Positions 51,408-61,200 of a stretch of 64,000 bases of DNA are shown one piece after another. The notes beneath the pieces are model-generated. The model had not been told where the DNA came from. It searched no databases and worked only from the letters and a program-made list of their open reading frames with translations. Both the position numbers and the translations under genes were made by a program. Positions within the stretch are counted from its first letter, which is position 1. The number at the start of each line of letters is the position of its first letter. This DNA is from Gammaproteobacteria bacterium (GTDB lineage: Bacteria; Pseudomonadota; Gammaproteobacteria; Pseudomonadales; Pseudohongiellaceae), in NCBI GenBank assembly GCA_002711845.1, contig PASF01000001.1, forward strand, positions 62,001 to 126,000. Direction: 5' to 3'.

Positions 51408-52202
51408 ATGCAAATGCAACGAGTGAACAAGCAACAGGGTTTCACTATCATCGAACTGGTGGTCGTGATTCTGCTGTTGGGTATCCTGGCCGCTACTGCG
51501 CTGCCGCGATTTATCGACGTCACAACTCAGGCGCATGATTCAGCGTTTGATGCCACAGCGGGTGGCTTCGTAACCGGTACAGCACTTTACCGCGCGGAAT
51601 GGGTGGCTCGCGGGCAGCGCGCTGCGCAAACTCCGCTGAACTCCTTTGGTGGTCTGCGCGGTGCCCCTGGTTACCAGACTGGCGCCTATGACGCCGACGG
51701 CGGCGCCACCACGAACGATAGTACCTTCACCCCAGGTACATTCTCTGGTCCGGCGACTGGCTACCCACTGGCCACTGAAAACAGCGTAACTGAAGCCAGT
51801 TTTGATGCAGACAACTGCGTGGAAGTCTTCAGTAATGTACTGCAGGAAGGCGCGCCATCTATCGCCGCCACCTCCGATACGCTGACCCTGACCAGTGCAG
51901 CCACTATTGATACCAGCCTCACCACTGTGCTTAACAGCACGACCGCTGATTTCATAGCGTTCGCTCAAGACATTACGTTTGACACTGGTTTCGCTCGCCT
52001 GGGCGCGGCGCTTAGTAGTCAGTCAACGGGTGATCCGTCCAACTATGAAGATTCCGCTAAGGCCTGTTTCTATGTCTACGCAGCAGAATCTGGCAACTAT
52101 GATCGAGCCATTCTGTATGTGCCATGGACCGGTCGTGTATCAGTTTATACAACGTCCGACAACCTGATTGCCGGCGCGACTTACGACGGTCCGGAAGTAT
52201 AA
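51408..52202 (+). CDS. mshA: Major MSHA pilin (MshA/MshB-like)
   Basis: 264 residues. The short leader MQMQRVNKQQG is cleaved before F12 in FTIIELVVVILLLGILAATA, with the conserved Glu at mature position 5. The globular part is long for MshA and Thr/Ala/Ser-rich, with two cysteines (DNCVEVF and KACFYVY) that could form the usual C-terminal disulfide. It has the best ribosome binding site of the msh genes (AAGGAG, 7 bases), its own long leader, and a strong terminator, all expected for a highly made major pilin. Vibrio has separate mshB and mshA; only one gene fills that place here, so which it is remains uncertain. Confidence 0.85.
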   Translation: MQMQRVNKQQGFTIIELVVVILLLGILAATALPRFIDVTTQAHDSAFDATAGGFVTGTALYRAEWVARGQRAAQTPLNSFGGLRGAPGYQTGAYDADGGATTNDSTFTPGTFSGPATGYPLATENSVTEASFDADNCVEVFSNVLQEGAPSIAATSDTLTLTSAATIDTSLTTVLNSTTADFIAFAQDITFDTGFARLGAALSSQSTGDPSNYEDSAKACFYVYAAESGNYDRAILYVPWTGRVSVYTTSDNLIAGATYDGPEV

Positions 52203-52235
52203 GCTTCTAAAGGTTATTTGGGACTTAGCATGACA

Positions 52236-52275
52236 AGTAAAAGGCAAATGCCCCGGAGGCATTTGCCTTTTTACT
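52236..52275 (+). terminator. Strong intrinsic terminator after the major pilin gene
   Basis: AGTAAAAGGCAAATGCC and GGCATTTGCCTTTTTACT form a stem of about 17 bp with one bulged base and a CCGGA loop, carrying a T5 run at its end. It lies 34 bases after the pilin stop and 60 before mshC. As the minor pilins have no other obvious promoter, partial read-through would lower their level relative to the major pilin. Confidence 0.9.
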
Positions 52276-52334
52276 TTTGTGGTTTCAGGCTAAGCTAGGT
52301 CATGTGCCTGTGAGCTAGCGAGACGGGAGGCGAT

Positions 52335-52901
52335 GTGGGGTCTACGACGTTATCGAGTGCAAGTCCTCGCAGTGACAGCGTTGGCTTCTCCGTTATTGAG
52401 CTCGTTATCGTCATTCTGGTGATCGGCATTGTGTCAGCCGTTGCAATCGCGCGTATTCTGCGCAGCGATACCTACAACCCCATCATTGCTCGCGACCAGC
52501 TGGTTTCCGTTGCCCGCTCGGCGCAGCAAAAGGCCATTGGCCGCAATGATGTCAGCCTGCATATCCAGCCCATTGGCAACAGTCTGCAATTTCGTATCGA
52601 AGATGAAACCGGTGTGGTCGAAACGATCGATACCGATCTGGCTGCTGTTATTCCATCAGGTGACGTCAATCAATTGGCCAGTTGCAATGTGGTAGGCGGC
52701 GAATCGGTGGTGTCACTGGCGACGCCCATGGTGCTTTATTACAATGAGCTGGGCGATCTGCTGAATGGCGGGGTCACCGGTGCCGTCGGGTTTCCCGAGG
52801 ATGTGACGTCGGGCGCGCGACTGTGTATCAATAACAACCCGGCCATGTCAGTATGTTTTTCGCCATCCGGTTATGCCTATGTAGGTGATTGTGTTGACTA
52901 G
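52335..52901 (+). CDS. mshC: Minor pilin MshC
   Basis: 188 residues from GTG 52335, with GGGAGG 4 bases upstream. The prepilin motif is SDSVG-FSVIELVIVILVIGIVS, with cleavage after G17. The sequence YNPIIARDQLVSVARSAQQKAIGRN and three cysteines in the last third (ASCNVVG, ARLCINN and SVCFSPSGYAYVGDCVD) fit a minor pilin of the GspH/MshC type. Position after mshA agrees. Confidence 0.87.
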   Translation: MGSTTLSSASPRSDSVGFSVIELVIVILVIGIVSAVAIARILRSDTYNPIIARDQLVSVARSAQQKAIGRNDVSLHIQPIGNSLQFRIEDETGVVETIDTDLAAVIPSGDVNQLASCNVVGGESVVSLATPMVLYYNELGDLLNGGVTGAVGFPEDVTSGARLCINNNPAMSVCFSPSGYAYVGDCVD

Positions 52902-52905
52902 AGCA

Positions 52906-53481
52906 ATGCCTCGACACATCAAACGACAGCAGGGATTGACGCTGATCGAGCTGGTCGCGGTGATCATCATTCTGGCGATTGCCCTGGCGGGCGTCACGGC
53001 AGCCATTTCGGGAGCGATATCGCGTAGCTCGGATGTGCTGCTGGAAACGCGCGCCGTCGCACTGGCACAAAGCTATCTGGATGAGATTCTTGCCAAGCGC
53101 TTCGATGAGTTTACGGCGCCACGTGGCATCCCGCCTTGCCGCAGCAACTGCACGGACGAAGTCAGCTTTGGGCCGGATAGCGGCGAAAGTGGTCGCGCTG
53201 ACTATGACGACGTCGATGATTATCATGGTCTTGACGAGGGGTTGGAGCAGGCCACGCCGTTGCAGGACGCCGAAGGTCAGGACCGGCTTGGCTATGATAA
53301 TTTCCGGGTACGCGTAAACGTGCGTTATCTGCAGCTGGATCCAGGCGGGACTGAGGAGAATCTGGCATCAGCGCCTAACGACCTGACCGATGTAAAAGAC
53401 GCAAAATTGATCACGGTAACGGTAAATCATGTATCACAGTCCACAGGCTGGCGTTTCAGTGTTTACAAAGCCAACTTCTGA
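52906..53481 (+). CDS. mshD: Minor pilin MshD
   Basis: 191 residues from ATG 52906; in-frame GTG 52885 would overlap mshC. The prepilin motif reads KRQQG-LTLIELVAVIIILAIA, with Leu instead of Phe at mature position 1 and Glu at 5. The N-terminal helix continues AISGAISRSSDVLLETRAVALAQSYLDEIL, typical of MshD. The C-terminal half is Asp-rich with one CRSNC pair. The gene overlaps mshO. Confidence 0.87.
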   Translation: MPRHIKRQQGLTLIELVAVIIILAIALAGVTAAISGAISRSSDVLLETRAVALAQSYLDEILAKRFDEFTAPRGIPPCRSNCTDEVSFGPDSGESGRADYDDVDDYHGLDEGLEQATPLQDAEGQDRLGYDNFRVRVNVRYLQLDPGGTEENLASAPNDLTDVKDAKLITVTVNHVSQSTGWRFSVYKANF

Positions 53482-54346
53482 CAATCAGGCTGCACGCGGC
53501 CTGCAGTCCAGTCCGTTGAATCCTCAGCGGGGCTTTACGTTGATTGAAACCGTCATCACCATTGTGATTTCGGCAATTATCGCTGTGGGCATTGTCAATT
53601 ACATCGGCGATTCCGTCGAAGGCTTCGCCGCCAGCGGTAATCGCAACAAGCTCGCGTCTGCCGGCCGGACAGTAGTCGACCGGATTGCCCTGGAGTTGCA
53701 CAATGCTGTGCCTAACAGTGTTCGTGTCACTGCGGCAGAACCCGGCGGCGGTCAATGCCTGGAGTTCATGCCGTTTACCGGTGCCAGCAGTTATCGCGAT
53801 GCACCGTTTACCGGCTTGGGAGATGATACCTTCGAAGCAGTCGATTTTAACCCGACGTTGACCTATACCTCGCCGGCAGGTGTGTACGCCGTCATTTACC
53901 CCATCTCAACCGAGGCGCTGTATGAGTTTGCCAACCCGGGACCGATGGCGCTGGTTGACGTGATGGAAGACACAGGGGGGGCCGACGGTTTGGTCACCAT
54001 TACGCTGGATGCCCCCCATCGTTTCACCCGGCGTTCGCCGGTTGATCGTTTTTACATCGCCGAGACGCCGGTGAGCTTCTGTATTGTTGGTAGTCGACTA
54101 TTCAGATATCAGAACTACGGTATCCAGCAAACCCAGTGCACCCCGTCGACGTCGTCATGCCTGGCCTCGAGCGCTCCTGACCGGGCTCTGATCAGTGATA
54201 ACCTGAATAACGCTGGTCGCACCGCCTTTGCGGTACTTGCACCGACGCTCAGACGAAATGCGATTATCAGCCTGGATTTGAGCTTCACCAGTGAGGGTGA
54301 TGTGGTTGACCTGAAACATGAGGTATTGATGCGCAATGTGCCCTGA
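53429..54346 (+). CDS. mshO: MSHA minor pilin-like protein MshO
   Basis: 305 residues. The prepilin motif is NPQRG-FTLIETVITIVISAII, after a long 35-residue leader. Next come GRTVVDRIALELHNAVPNSVRV and the MshO-like ECMPFTGASSYRDA-type region (here CLEFMPFTGASSYRDA). The start is uncertain: ATG 53429 overlaps mshD by 53 bases, while GTG 53459 overlaps by 23 and has no better site. Stop overlaps mshP by 11 bases. Confidence 0.85.
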   Translation: MYHSPQAGVSVFTKPTSDNQAARGLQSSPLNPQRGFTLIETVITIVISAIIAVGIVNYIGDSVEGFAASGNRNKLASAGRTVVDRIALELHNAVPNSVRVTAAEPGGGQCLEFMPFTGASSYRDAPFTGLGDDTFEAVDFNPTLTYTSPAGVYAVIYPISTEALYEFANPGPMALVDVMEDTGGADGLVTITLDAPHRFTRRSPVDRFYIAETPVSFCIVGSRLFRYQNYGIQQTQCTPSTSSCLASSAPDRALISDNLNNAGRTAFAVLAPTLRRNAIISLDLSFTSEGDVVDLKHEVLMRNVP

Positions 54347-54800
54347 AGCATCCAGACTCGACCGGATCCAGCCACTGAGTGCGGCGTTGGCGCATCAGCG
54401 TGGCGTTGGTCTGCCGGCGGCCATCTTTATCATTACCCTGATGGCCAGCATCGCCGTGGCCATCAGTCTTCTGGTGTCCCAGAATGCGGAGACCTTTGAA
54501 GAGGAGCTTCGCCTGACGCGTGCATTTTATGCCGCAGAGTCCGGCGCGGGATTTGCCATGAATGCCCTGTTCCCGCCCGATGAGTTTCCACAATACGATA
54601 CCAATGCCATCTGCCCTGACAATGTGGGCAGCCCCAGGATTTATGAGTTTACCGCTGAGGGGCTGTCATTGTGCTCGGCCGAGGTCAGTTGTGCGCTCGA
54701 CACCACAGTTGACAGTCTTAATTACTATACGATAACCAGCACCGGCATCTGCGGTGATGTCAGCCGCACAGTGCAGGTTCGCACCAGCTTTGCCGAATGA
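54336..54800 (+). CDS. mshP: MSHA biogenesis protein MshP
   Basis: 154 residues. It resembles PilX-type minor pilins: an N-terminal hydrophobic helix (RGVGLPAAIFIITLMASIAVAISLL) preceded by basic residues, then AFYAAESGAGFAMNALF, the hallmark AAESGA motif. There are four cysteines in the C-terminal part. No standard Gly-Phe cleavage site is present. It overlaps mshO by 11 bases and is the last plus-strand msh gene before the inserted minus-strand gene. Confidence 0.85.
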   Translation: MCPEASRLDRIQPLSAALAHQRGVGLPAAIFIITLMASIAVAISLLVSQNAETFEEELRLTRAFYAAESGAGFAMNALFPPDEFPQYDTNAICPDNVGSPRIYEFTAEGLSLCSAEVSCALDTTVDSLNYYTITSTGICGDVSRTVQVRTSFAE

Positions 54801-54827
54801 GACGGAACCCAGTGGAAGACAGGGGGC

Positions 54828-55133
54828 CTAGAACGTCCCGACCAGTCGGAAAATCGCGTAGACCACTGCCAGTGTCAAAACTGTTGCCGACCCATACGTG
54901 ACAAAGTTACTCAAACCCACCTGGGTCCGGTAAGCGTCAACATCACGGCTGGCATCGCCGCTGCGATGACTGATATCACGCTGCAGGCGGATCTTGTAGT
55001 TGTCGAACTTCTCCGCCAACTGCCAGCCTGCCTGCGCTTCCTCATCCAGAATGGCCTTGAGATTGGCGTTTTTGGCGAAATGCGGCGTGGTTGATTGCAC
55101 GATCTTGTATTCCAATTCCATGTTGGGCTCCAT
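54828..55133 (-). CDS. Small membrane protein of unknown function
   Basis: 101 residues. It starts MEPNMELEYKIVQSTTPHFA, a DUF4177-like beta strand, then an amphipathic part AILDEEAQAGWQLAEKFDNYKI-type (here split around AGWQLAEKFDNYKIRLQRD) and a C-terminal membrane segment FVTYGSATVLTLAVVYAIFRLV. GWQL is typical of DUF4177-type domains, but the match is not certain. It lies on the opposite strand between mshP and the giant gene. Ribosome binding site AGATGGAGC lies before the ATG. Confidence 0.7.
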   Translation of the reverse strand: MEPNMELEYKIVQSTTPHFAKNANLKAILDEEAQAGWQLAEKFDNYKIRLQRDISHRSGDASRDVDAYRTQVGLSNFVTYGSATVLTLAVVYAIFRLVGTF

Positions 55134-55273
55134 CTGGTTGGGTTATCCTGAGCTTATTTTGTGTGTCAGTGCACAAAATTGCAATCAGTTAAGCGCTGTA
55201 GGTGGGCACAATTGGGGCATAATTGGGGATTAGGCCCGGTTTACCTCTGAATCGCCCAGCGTAATTGGCTACA
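55134..55273. promoter_or_regulatory. Divergent region between the small minus-strand gene and the giant gene
   Basis: 140 bases. For the minus-strand gene, TTGCAA and CAAAAT 17 bases apart (about 55157-55185) are a possible promoter. On the plus strand CATAAT at 55218-55223 sits in the repeat GGGCACAATTGGGGCATAATTGGGG-like sequence (unit GGGC-A-AATT), but lacks a good -35. Confidence 0.3.
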
Positions 55274-58200
55274 ATGGCTAACCTTTTAAATTCCTTGGAC
55301 ATTGCCCTCATGCGCAGCGTCACAAAGACACCAGGCACCACCGCACTGCACAGGCTATCTGTGTGGCCGCGTTATGTCTGGCGTTTTTGCCTGCGGTCGC
55401 TGTTGGCGATGATCACTACCCTGGGCTTTGTCAGCCTGGTATTTGCACAGACCAGCGCGCATTTGCGGGGTACCAATACCGGCGGAGGAACAACATCACC
55501 GGCCTTTCCGTCCACCACCGGTGGTTATGTTATCCATACCTTTACCAGTAATGGCACGTTCACGCCGCCACCGGGCGTGACGGCAGTTGATGTGCTGATC
55601 ATCGGCGGCGGCGGCGGCGGCGGCCGTGGCGATGGCAGCACCGCCGGCGGTGGCGGTGGCGGTGGCGATATGCGTGAATTGACAGGCATTACCGTGACAC
55701 CGTCAAGCGCGGTCAATGTGACTGTTGGTGGTGGTGGCGCCGGCCGCACCGGCAGCGCCGGCGCAGGCAGTCCCGGTGGTGCATCCAGTTTTGGCACAAA
55801 CACGGCAGTCGGCGGCGGCGGTGGCGGCGCGGGAGCAACAACGGCAGCAGGGGCTGTTGGTGGTAATGGGGGTTCCGGTGGTGGCGGTGGTTCCGGTGAC
55901 AACAACGGAGAGAACGGCGCCGGCGGCAGCAGCACGGCCGCGACCACGCAGGGCGCTGGCGGCAGCGGCAATGGACGGAATAATGGCGGCCAGCGCGCCG
56001 GCGGTGGTGGCGGCGGTGCAACCCTGGGTGCTGCTGGAGATGGCGGCGTCGCTTCCAATAGCCTGGGCGGGGCCGGTGGACCCGGCCGGGCCAGCAGTTA
56101 TTCGGGCGCATCGGTCACCTATGCCGGCGGTGGCGGCGGCGCTGGTTCGTCAGCCGGTGCCGGCGGCACCGGCGGTGGCACCGCTGGTGCTGATGCAGGC
56201 AGCGCCGCCAACGCGGCAGCCAATACCGGTGCCGGTGCCGGCGGTTCGCGAGGCGGCAATGGCGGTAACGGCGGCTCGGGTATCGTCATTGTCCGCTATC
56301 TGCCGTCGGTCATGGACGTGGTGCAGGAGCCGCCACTGACAGTGACGAATGGCGCAGTGTTTACCGGAACTGCCGCAAACCAGCCCCAAGTGCGGATTTT
56401 GACCGCCGGTGGCGCCCCTGTCTCCGGCGTGGTGGTCACCGTCACCGATGGTGCAGGCGCTCCCACCCTGAGCGGTACGTTGACGGCAACCACCAATGGC
56501 AGCGGTATCGCGACGTTTACCGATTTGACGTTGACAACCAATGGCACTGATACCCTGGTGTTCACGGTCCCCGGGGCGAGCACGAATCAGGTGGTGTCAA
56601 GATCTATCACCGTGCAAACCCCGGCTCAGAACCTGACGGTTAACACCCAGCCCAGTACCACCGGACAAAGCGGTATTGTGCTGGCGCAGGCTCCCGTGAT
56701 CCTGGCCAACAACGGCAGTAATGTGTCTGGTGTCAATGTCACCGTCAGTATCGGCAGCGGTGGTGATGCCAACTCGACGCTGGGCGGCACGACCACGGTT
56801 GCCACGGATGGCTCCGGTCTCGCGACATTCAGTAACCTGGTGATTAATGGTATACCGGGTAGTTATGTTCTGAACTTCACTGCGCCGGGCTGGGCTCAGG
56901 TCAACGCCAATGCGATCACCGTCAGTGCGCCGCCCCTGCAGATTGATCAGCAGCCCTCTGCCAGTGTTGATACGGGCATTGCGTTTGCGCAGCAGCCCCG
57001 CATTCTGGTGGAAAACATCTACGGATCGCCGGTGCAGAATGTCACGGTCACCGCCAGCATTGCCAGCGGCGATGCCGGTGCGACGCTGGATGGTACCCTG
57101 ACAGCAGTGACCAACGCCTCCGGTATCGCCACGTTCGCCAACCTGGCGATCACCGGTATTGCCGGTGACTACACGCTGGCATTCAATGCGCCCACCTGGA
57201 GTGCTGTCACCTCAGCGACCGTGACGGTTCAGCCAGCGTCTTCGCTGACGATTGATACAGCCCCTTCTACGGTTGCACAAAACGGATTGCCCCTGGCAGT
57301 GCAGCCAGTGATCCTGGCCAATGATGGCGGCGCCGTGTCCGGCGTTCAGGTGAGCGTGACGCTGGTGCCGGATTCGACCGCCAGTTTGTCTGGCACCACC
57401 ACGGTCGCAACGACGGGCAGTGGACTGGCGGCATTCACAGACCTTGAAATCAATGGAGACCCGGGCAACTACGTACTGCGCTTCTCCGCGCCGGGTTGGG
57501 AGCTTGTGGATTCGGCTACGATTGCACTGTCGGTCCCCAACCTGGTTGTTCAGACACAACCGTCACCGACAGCATTCAGCGCAATAGCGTTCGACACGCA
57601 GCCAGTGATCCAGGTGCAGAACATCTACGGTGATCCTGTCCAGAATGTCACCGTGACCGCATCACTGGCAACCGGTTCCGGCACGCTGGGAGGCACCACT
57701 GCGGTGATTTCCGATGCCAGCGGCCTGGCCAGTTTTGGTAACCTGCAGGTTACCGGCAGCGGGAACCATACCTTGCAGTTCAACGCCACAGACTTTGGTG
57801 TCGTGGTATCAAACACCGTGAATGTCAGTCTGCCACCTGCTTCCTGCGCGTTTGAGGGCGGCCTGCAGGGCTCGCAGATTGTGGAAGTGCTGGCCTGTAC
57901 CGAAGTCCAGGTGTCGGGTGCAACGGCGATCAATATCCCTGCGCCGGTGGGAATCAGCAATGGCGATCTGCTGATTGCCGCGTTTTCCAGTAATGGGGGG
58001 GGTACGACCATCAACGCCCCGGCGGGCTGGACCAATATCTCCCCCTCGGCAGGGCACGGAGGTGGTAACCCCAACACACGACAGAATCTGTCAATCTGGA
58101 GTCGTGTGGTCGATGGCAATGAAGTGACCCCTTTTGCGTTTACCAGCAGTCAGGCTCAGGATACTTACGCCTGGATGACGCGATACGGGAATTCCAATGG

Positions 58201-61200
58201 TACGACCTTACAGGCTACCCCTGTCGTGAGCAGCGGCACTAATGCCGTCGCGCCGGCATTGACCACCACTGCCACGGATTCACTGGTTGTCCGTTTTGCG
58301 GCGGTCAACGGGGCTGGCAGCATGACTGTGAATCCGGGCAATGGCCAGGTCATCACCGGATTACGCAACATTACCCAAAACGTCGCGGGTGAATCCTGGG
58401 GCGCAGCCGCCTACGGCAATCAGCAGAATGCAGGCAGCAGCGGCACAGCAACATTCACCAATGCCAACACCAATTGGGTGACTCAGACGGTCGCCATCGA
58501 GCCCGTGCCGGTGCTCAATTACTTTGAAGTGACCCATGTCGATCTCTATGCGTTGTGCGTGGCAGGCCCGACCATCACCTTGACCGTCAGGGATCTGCAG
58601 GGGAACATTGACACGAATTTTGAAGGTGTGGTCACGATTACCAACGATGCCAATACCGGCGATTTTGCACTGGTATCGGGATTCCCCGGCAATTTTACCA
58701 ACGCGGGCAACGGCTCGGCGACCTACGAGTTTGTCAGCGCCGACACGGGCAGCGTGCAATTGACGTTTACTGATACCGTTGCCAATGCCAGTCTCAGCTT
58801 TGATGCCAATTCCGGGTTGATTGGCACCGAGAACTACCTGGGCCCAATGCAGGTCGGCGCATGTACGTTTACGGTTGAACATCAGGCGCAGGGTGGCGTC
58901 TGTGCGCCATCCCCCATTGTTTTTTCAGTGCTGGGTCCGAACGGTACGCCGGTAGACTACATCGGCACAGTGACTGTCACCAGCGCGCCGGGAACCGGTA
59001 ACTGGTCCAATACATTTTCTGCGCCAGGCAGTTTTAGCAATGGAACCGCCGGCAATGGTACCGCAACCTTTACCTTCGTAGCGGCAAATGCGGGTCAAGT
59101 GCAGCTGGGGTACACCAACGTTGCCGGCAGCTATACGTTCAGCATCAGCGCCAATGCAGGCAACGTCAATGGCATAAGCGCCAATGATGGCCAGCTTGTC
59201 GTCAGTGCGTGTTCGTTCCGCATATTTGTTGCCGGTGACGTCACCGCATTGAACTCCAGCGTATGCCGCGTGGAAGAAGTCCGCATTCAGGTGGTCAACG
59301 CCTCTGCAACGCTCATTCCGTATACCGGTACCATCAATCTGAGTACGGTCGGTATCACGACTGGCGACTGGAGTAAGACCGGTGTGGCGGCTGATGCCTT
59401 CGGTGCATTGACGCCTGGGCCGGGTGATGGCAGTGCGACCTATGCCTTCCAGGTGGCCGATGAAGGGGAGGTCAGGCTGGACTTTGCTGTCGAATCGGAC
59501 GAGACCATCAATTTTAATATAGTGGCGGCCAACGTCACGCAGCCGTCGGGCAATTTCGATCCCTCTATCGATTATGAGCCCTGCGTGTTCCGGATCTCAT
59601 TTCCTGGCGGTACAAACTCCGATGTCTGCTCCATTGCGCAGGTCGATATCACGCTGGTTGATCGCAATGGTGCCGCCGTGACGGATTATGAGGGACAGGT
59701 GGAATTCAGTACCTCAACCGGCTTTGGCAGTTGGGAAACCATCGCACTGTCCGATGGCACCCTGACGGATGCCTTTGCCGAGGATGGCTCGGCCACATAC
59801 GCCTTCGTAGCCAGCGACCTGGGGACGATATCACTGGGGTTCCGACACAGTCGGGGAGACGGTGCTGTCAATATCAATATCTCCGATGGCACCAGTCAGG
59901 ATGCTGGCAGCAGTGCCAATATGTTCGACCAGAACCTGAACATCGCCCTGTGTACCTTCGAGATCATTCTGCCGGAAGCACAAAGTAATGCCTGTACCAT
60001 CACTCAGGTGCAATTTAATGTGCGCGACCGCAATGCCGCTCTGGCCACCGACTTCCGCGGTACCATGCGCATCTCCAACAACGTGGGGCGTGGCGACTGG
60101 TTTGAAGATGGCGGCACCTATGCGGCCTTGCCGGCACCATCTGGCGCAGACGCAGGTATTGCGGACTATACTTTCACCGCGGGTGATGCCGGGCAAGTGA
60201 CACTGGTCTTCAGCAGCGGGTCGCCGGCGCAATACAATTTTAATGTGGTTGATGATGAAGGTCTGATCGTTGAAGCGCCGTCTGCCGACCCGAGTCTGTT
60301 CTATACGGGTTGTTTCCCGGAGATATTTGCTGGACCGGTTTGCACAGACCAGGGCGGTCTGGGTAACAGCCCCTTGCCGACCAATGAGGCCAGTATTGCG
60401 ATTCCGGCAGCCAGTCCGATTGCCGGCACCGATTCCCGGATGGTGCTGATGACCACGCATCAGCTTGAAGATCGCGTCAGTGCCAACACCGGAACCTCGG
60501 CGACCTTTAATGGAAGTGCCATGGCGCTGGTGAAGCGTCAGTTTAATAATGACGGGCCCTACAATCTTGATGTGGCCGTCGAGATGTGGGCAATTTTCGG
60601 AAGCGATCTGCCCACCAATGCGGGCAGCTTTCAGGGCGTATTGTCGGGCGGTGCGGCGGGTACAAACACCACTATCTGTCTGACGTCCGTGGTGGGTGTG
60701 GCTCAGGAGGTCCCCCTGGAAGCGGCCAACCCTGAGACTGGGCCGCTCAATGGCACCAATTACAGTCAGGCGGTAGACGCGAGTACCTTCCGGCACGACG
60801 CAACCACGACCATTTCGACGCTGGCAAATAACTCCTTTGTTTTCAGTGCGACGGTCAATGATACCTTCGGTAATCCTTCCACCAATTTATACCATTATCT
60901 TGCCACGCAACCCGCACCCTTGGTGGGCGTATGGGGCGGCTTTGATACCGGTCTGGAAAACCCGCCGCCGCGAGAGGCCGACCTGCAGGCCAGACCGACA
61001 AATGGCCACGCCGGTGGATCTGCCGGTGTGTTGAGCGCGCTGGGTGTGATAACTGTGATAGAGCCATTTATTGCCGGTCAGTCTGTCGATGCCAACGTAG
61101 ACCCGACCATCAATGCGCATATCGTTGCTGCCTTCAAACCCCGAGTGGAAGGTCAGCCACTGGCAGAGAACTTCGATCCGGTCATTTTGTACAAAACGTT

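Noticed and set aside
51403-51426. Seven-codon leader frame (MKCKCNE) starting ATG 51403
   Set aside because: Same ribosome binding site as the pilin but closer than ideal; it is too short and shows no link to attenuation.
55525-56058. Proline-rich minus-strand open frames opposite the glycine-rich domain, and similarly at 43757-43996
   Set aside because: Gly codons (GGN) on the plus strand always give Pro codons (NCC) on the minus strand. These frames have no start context or family features.
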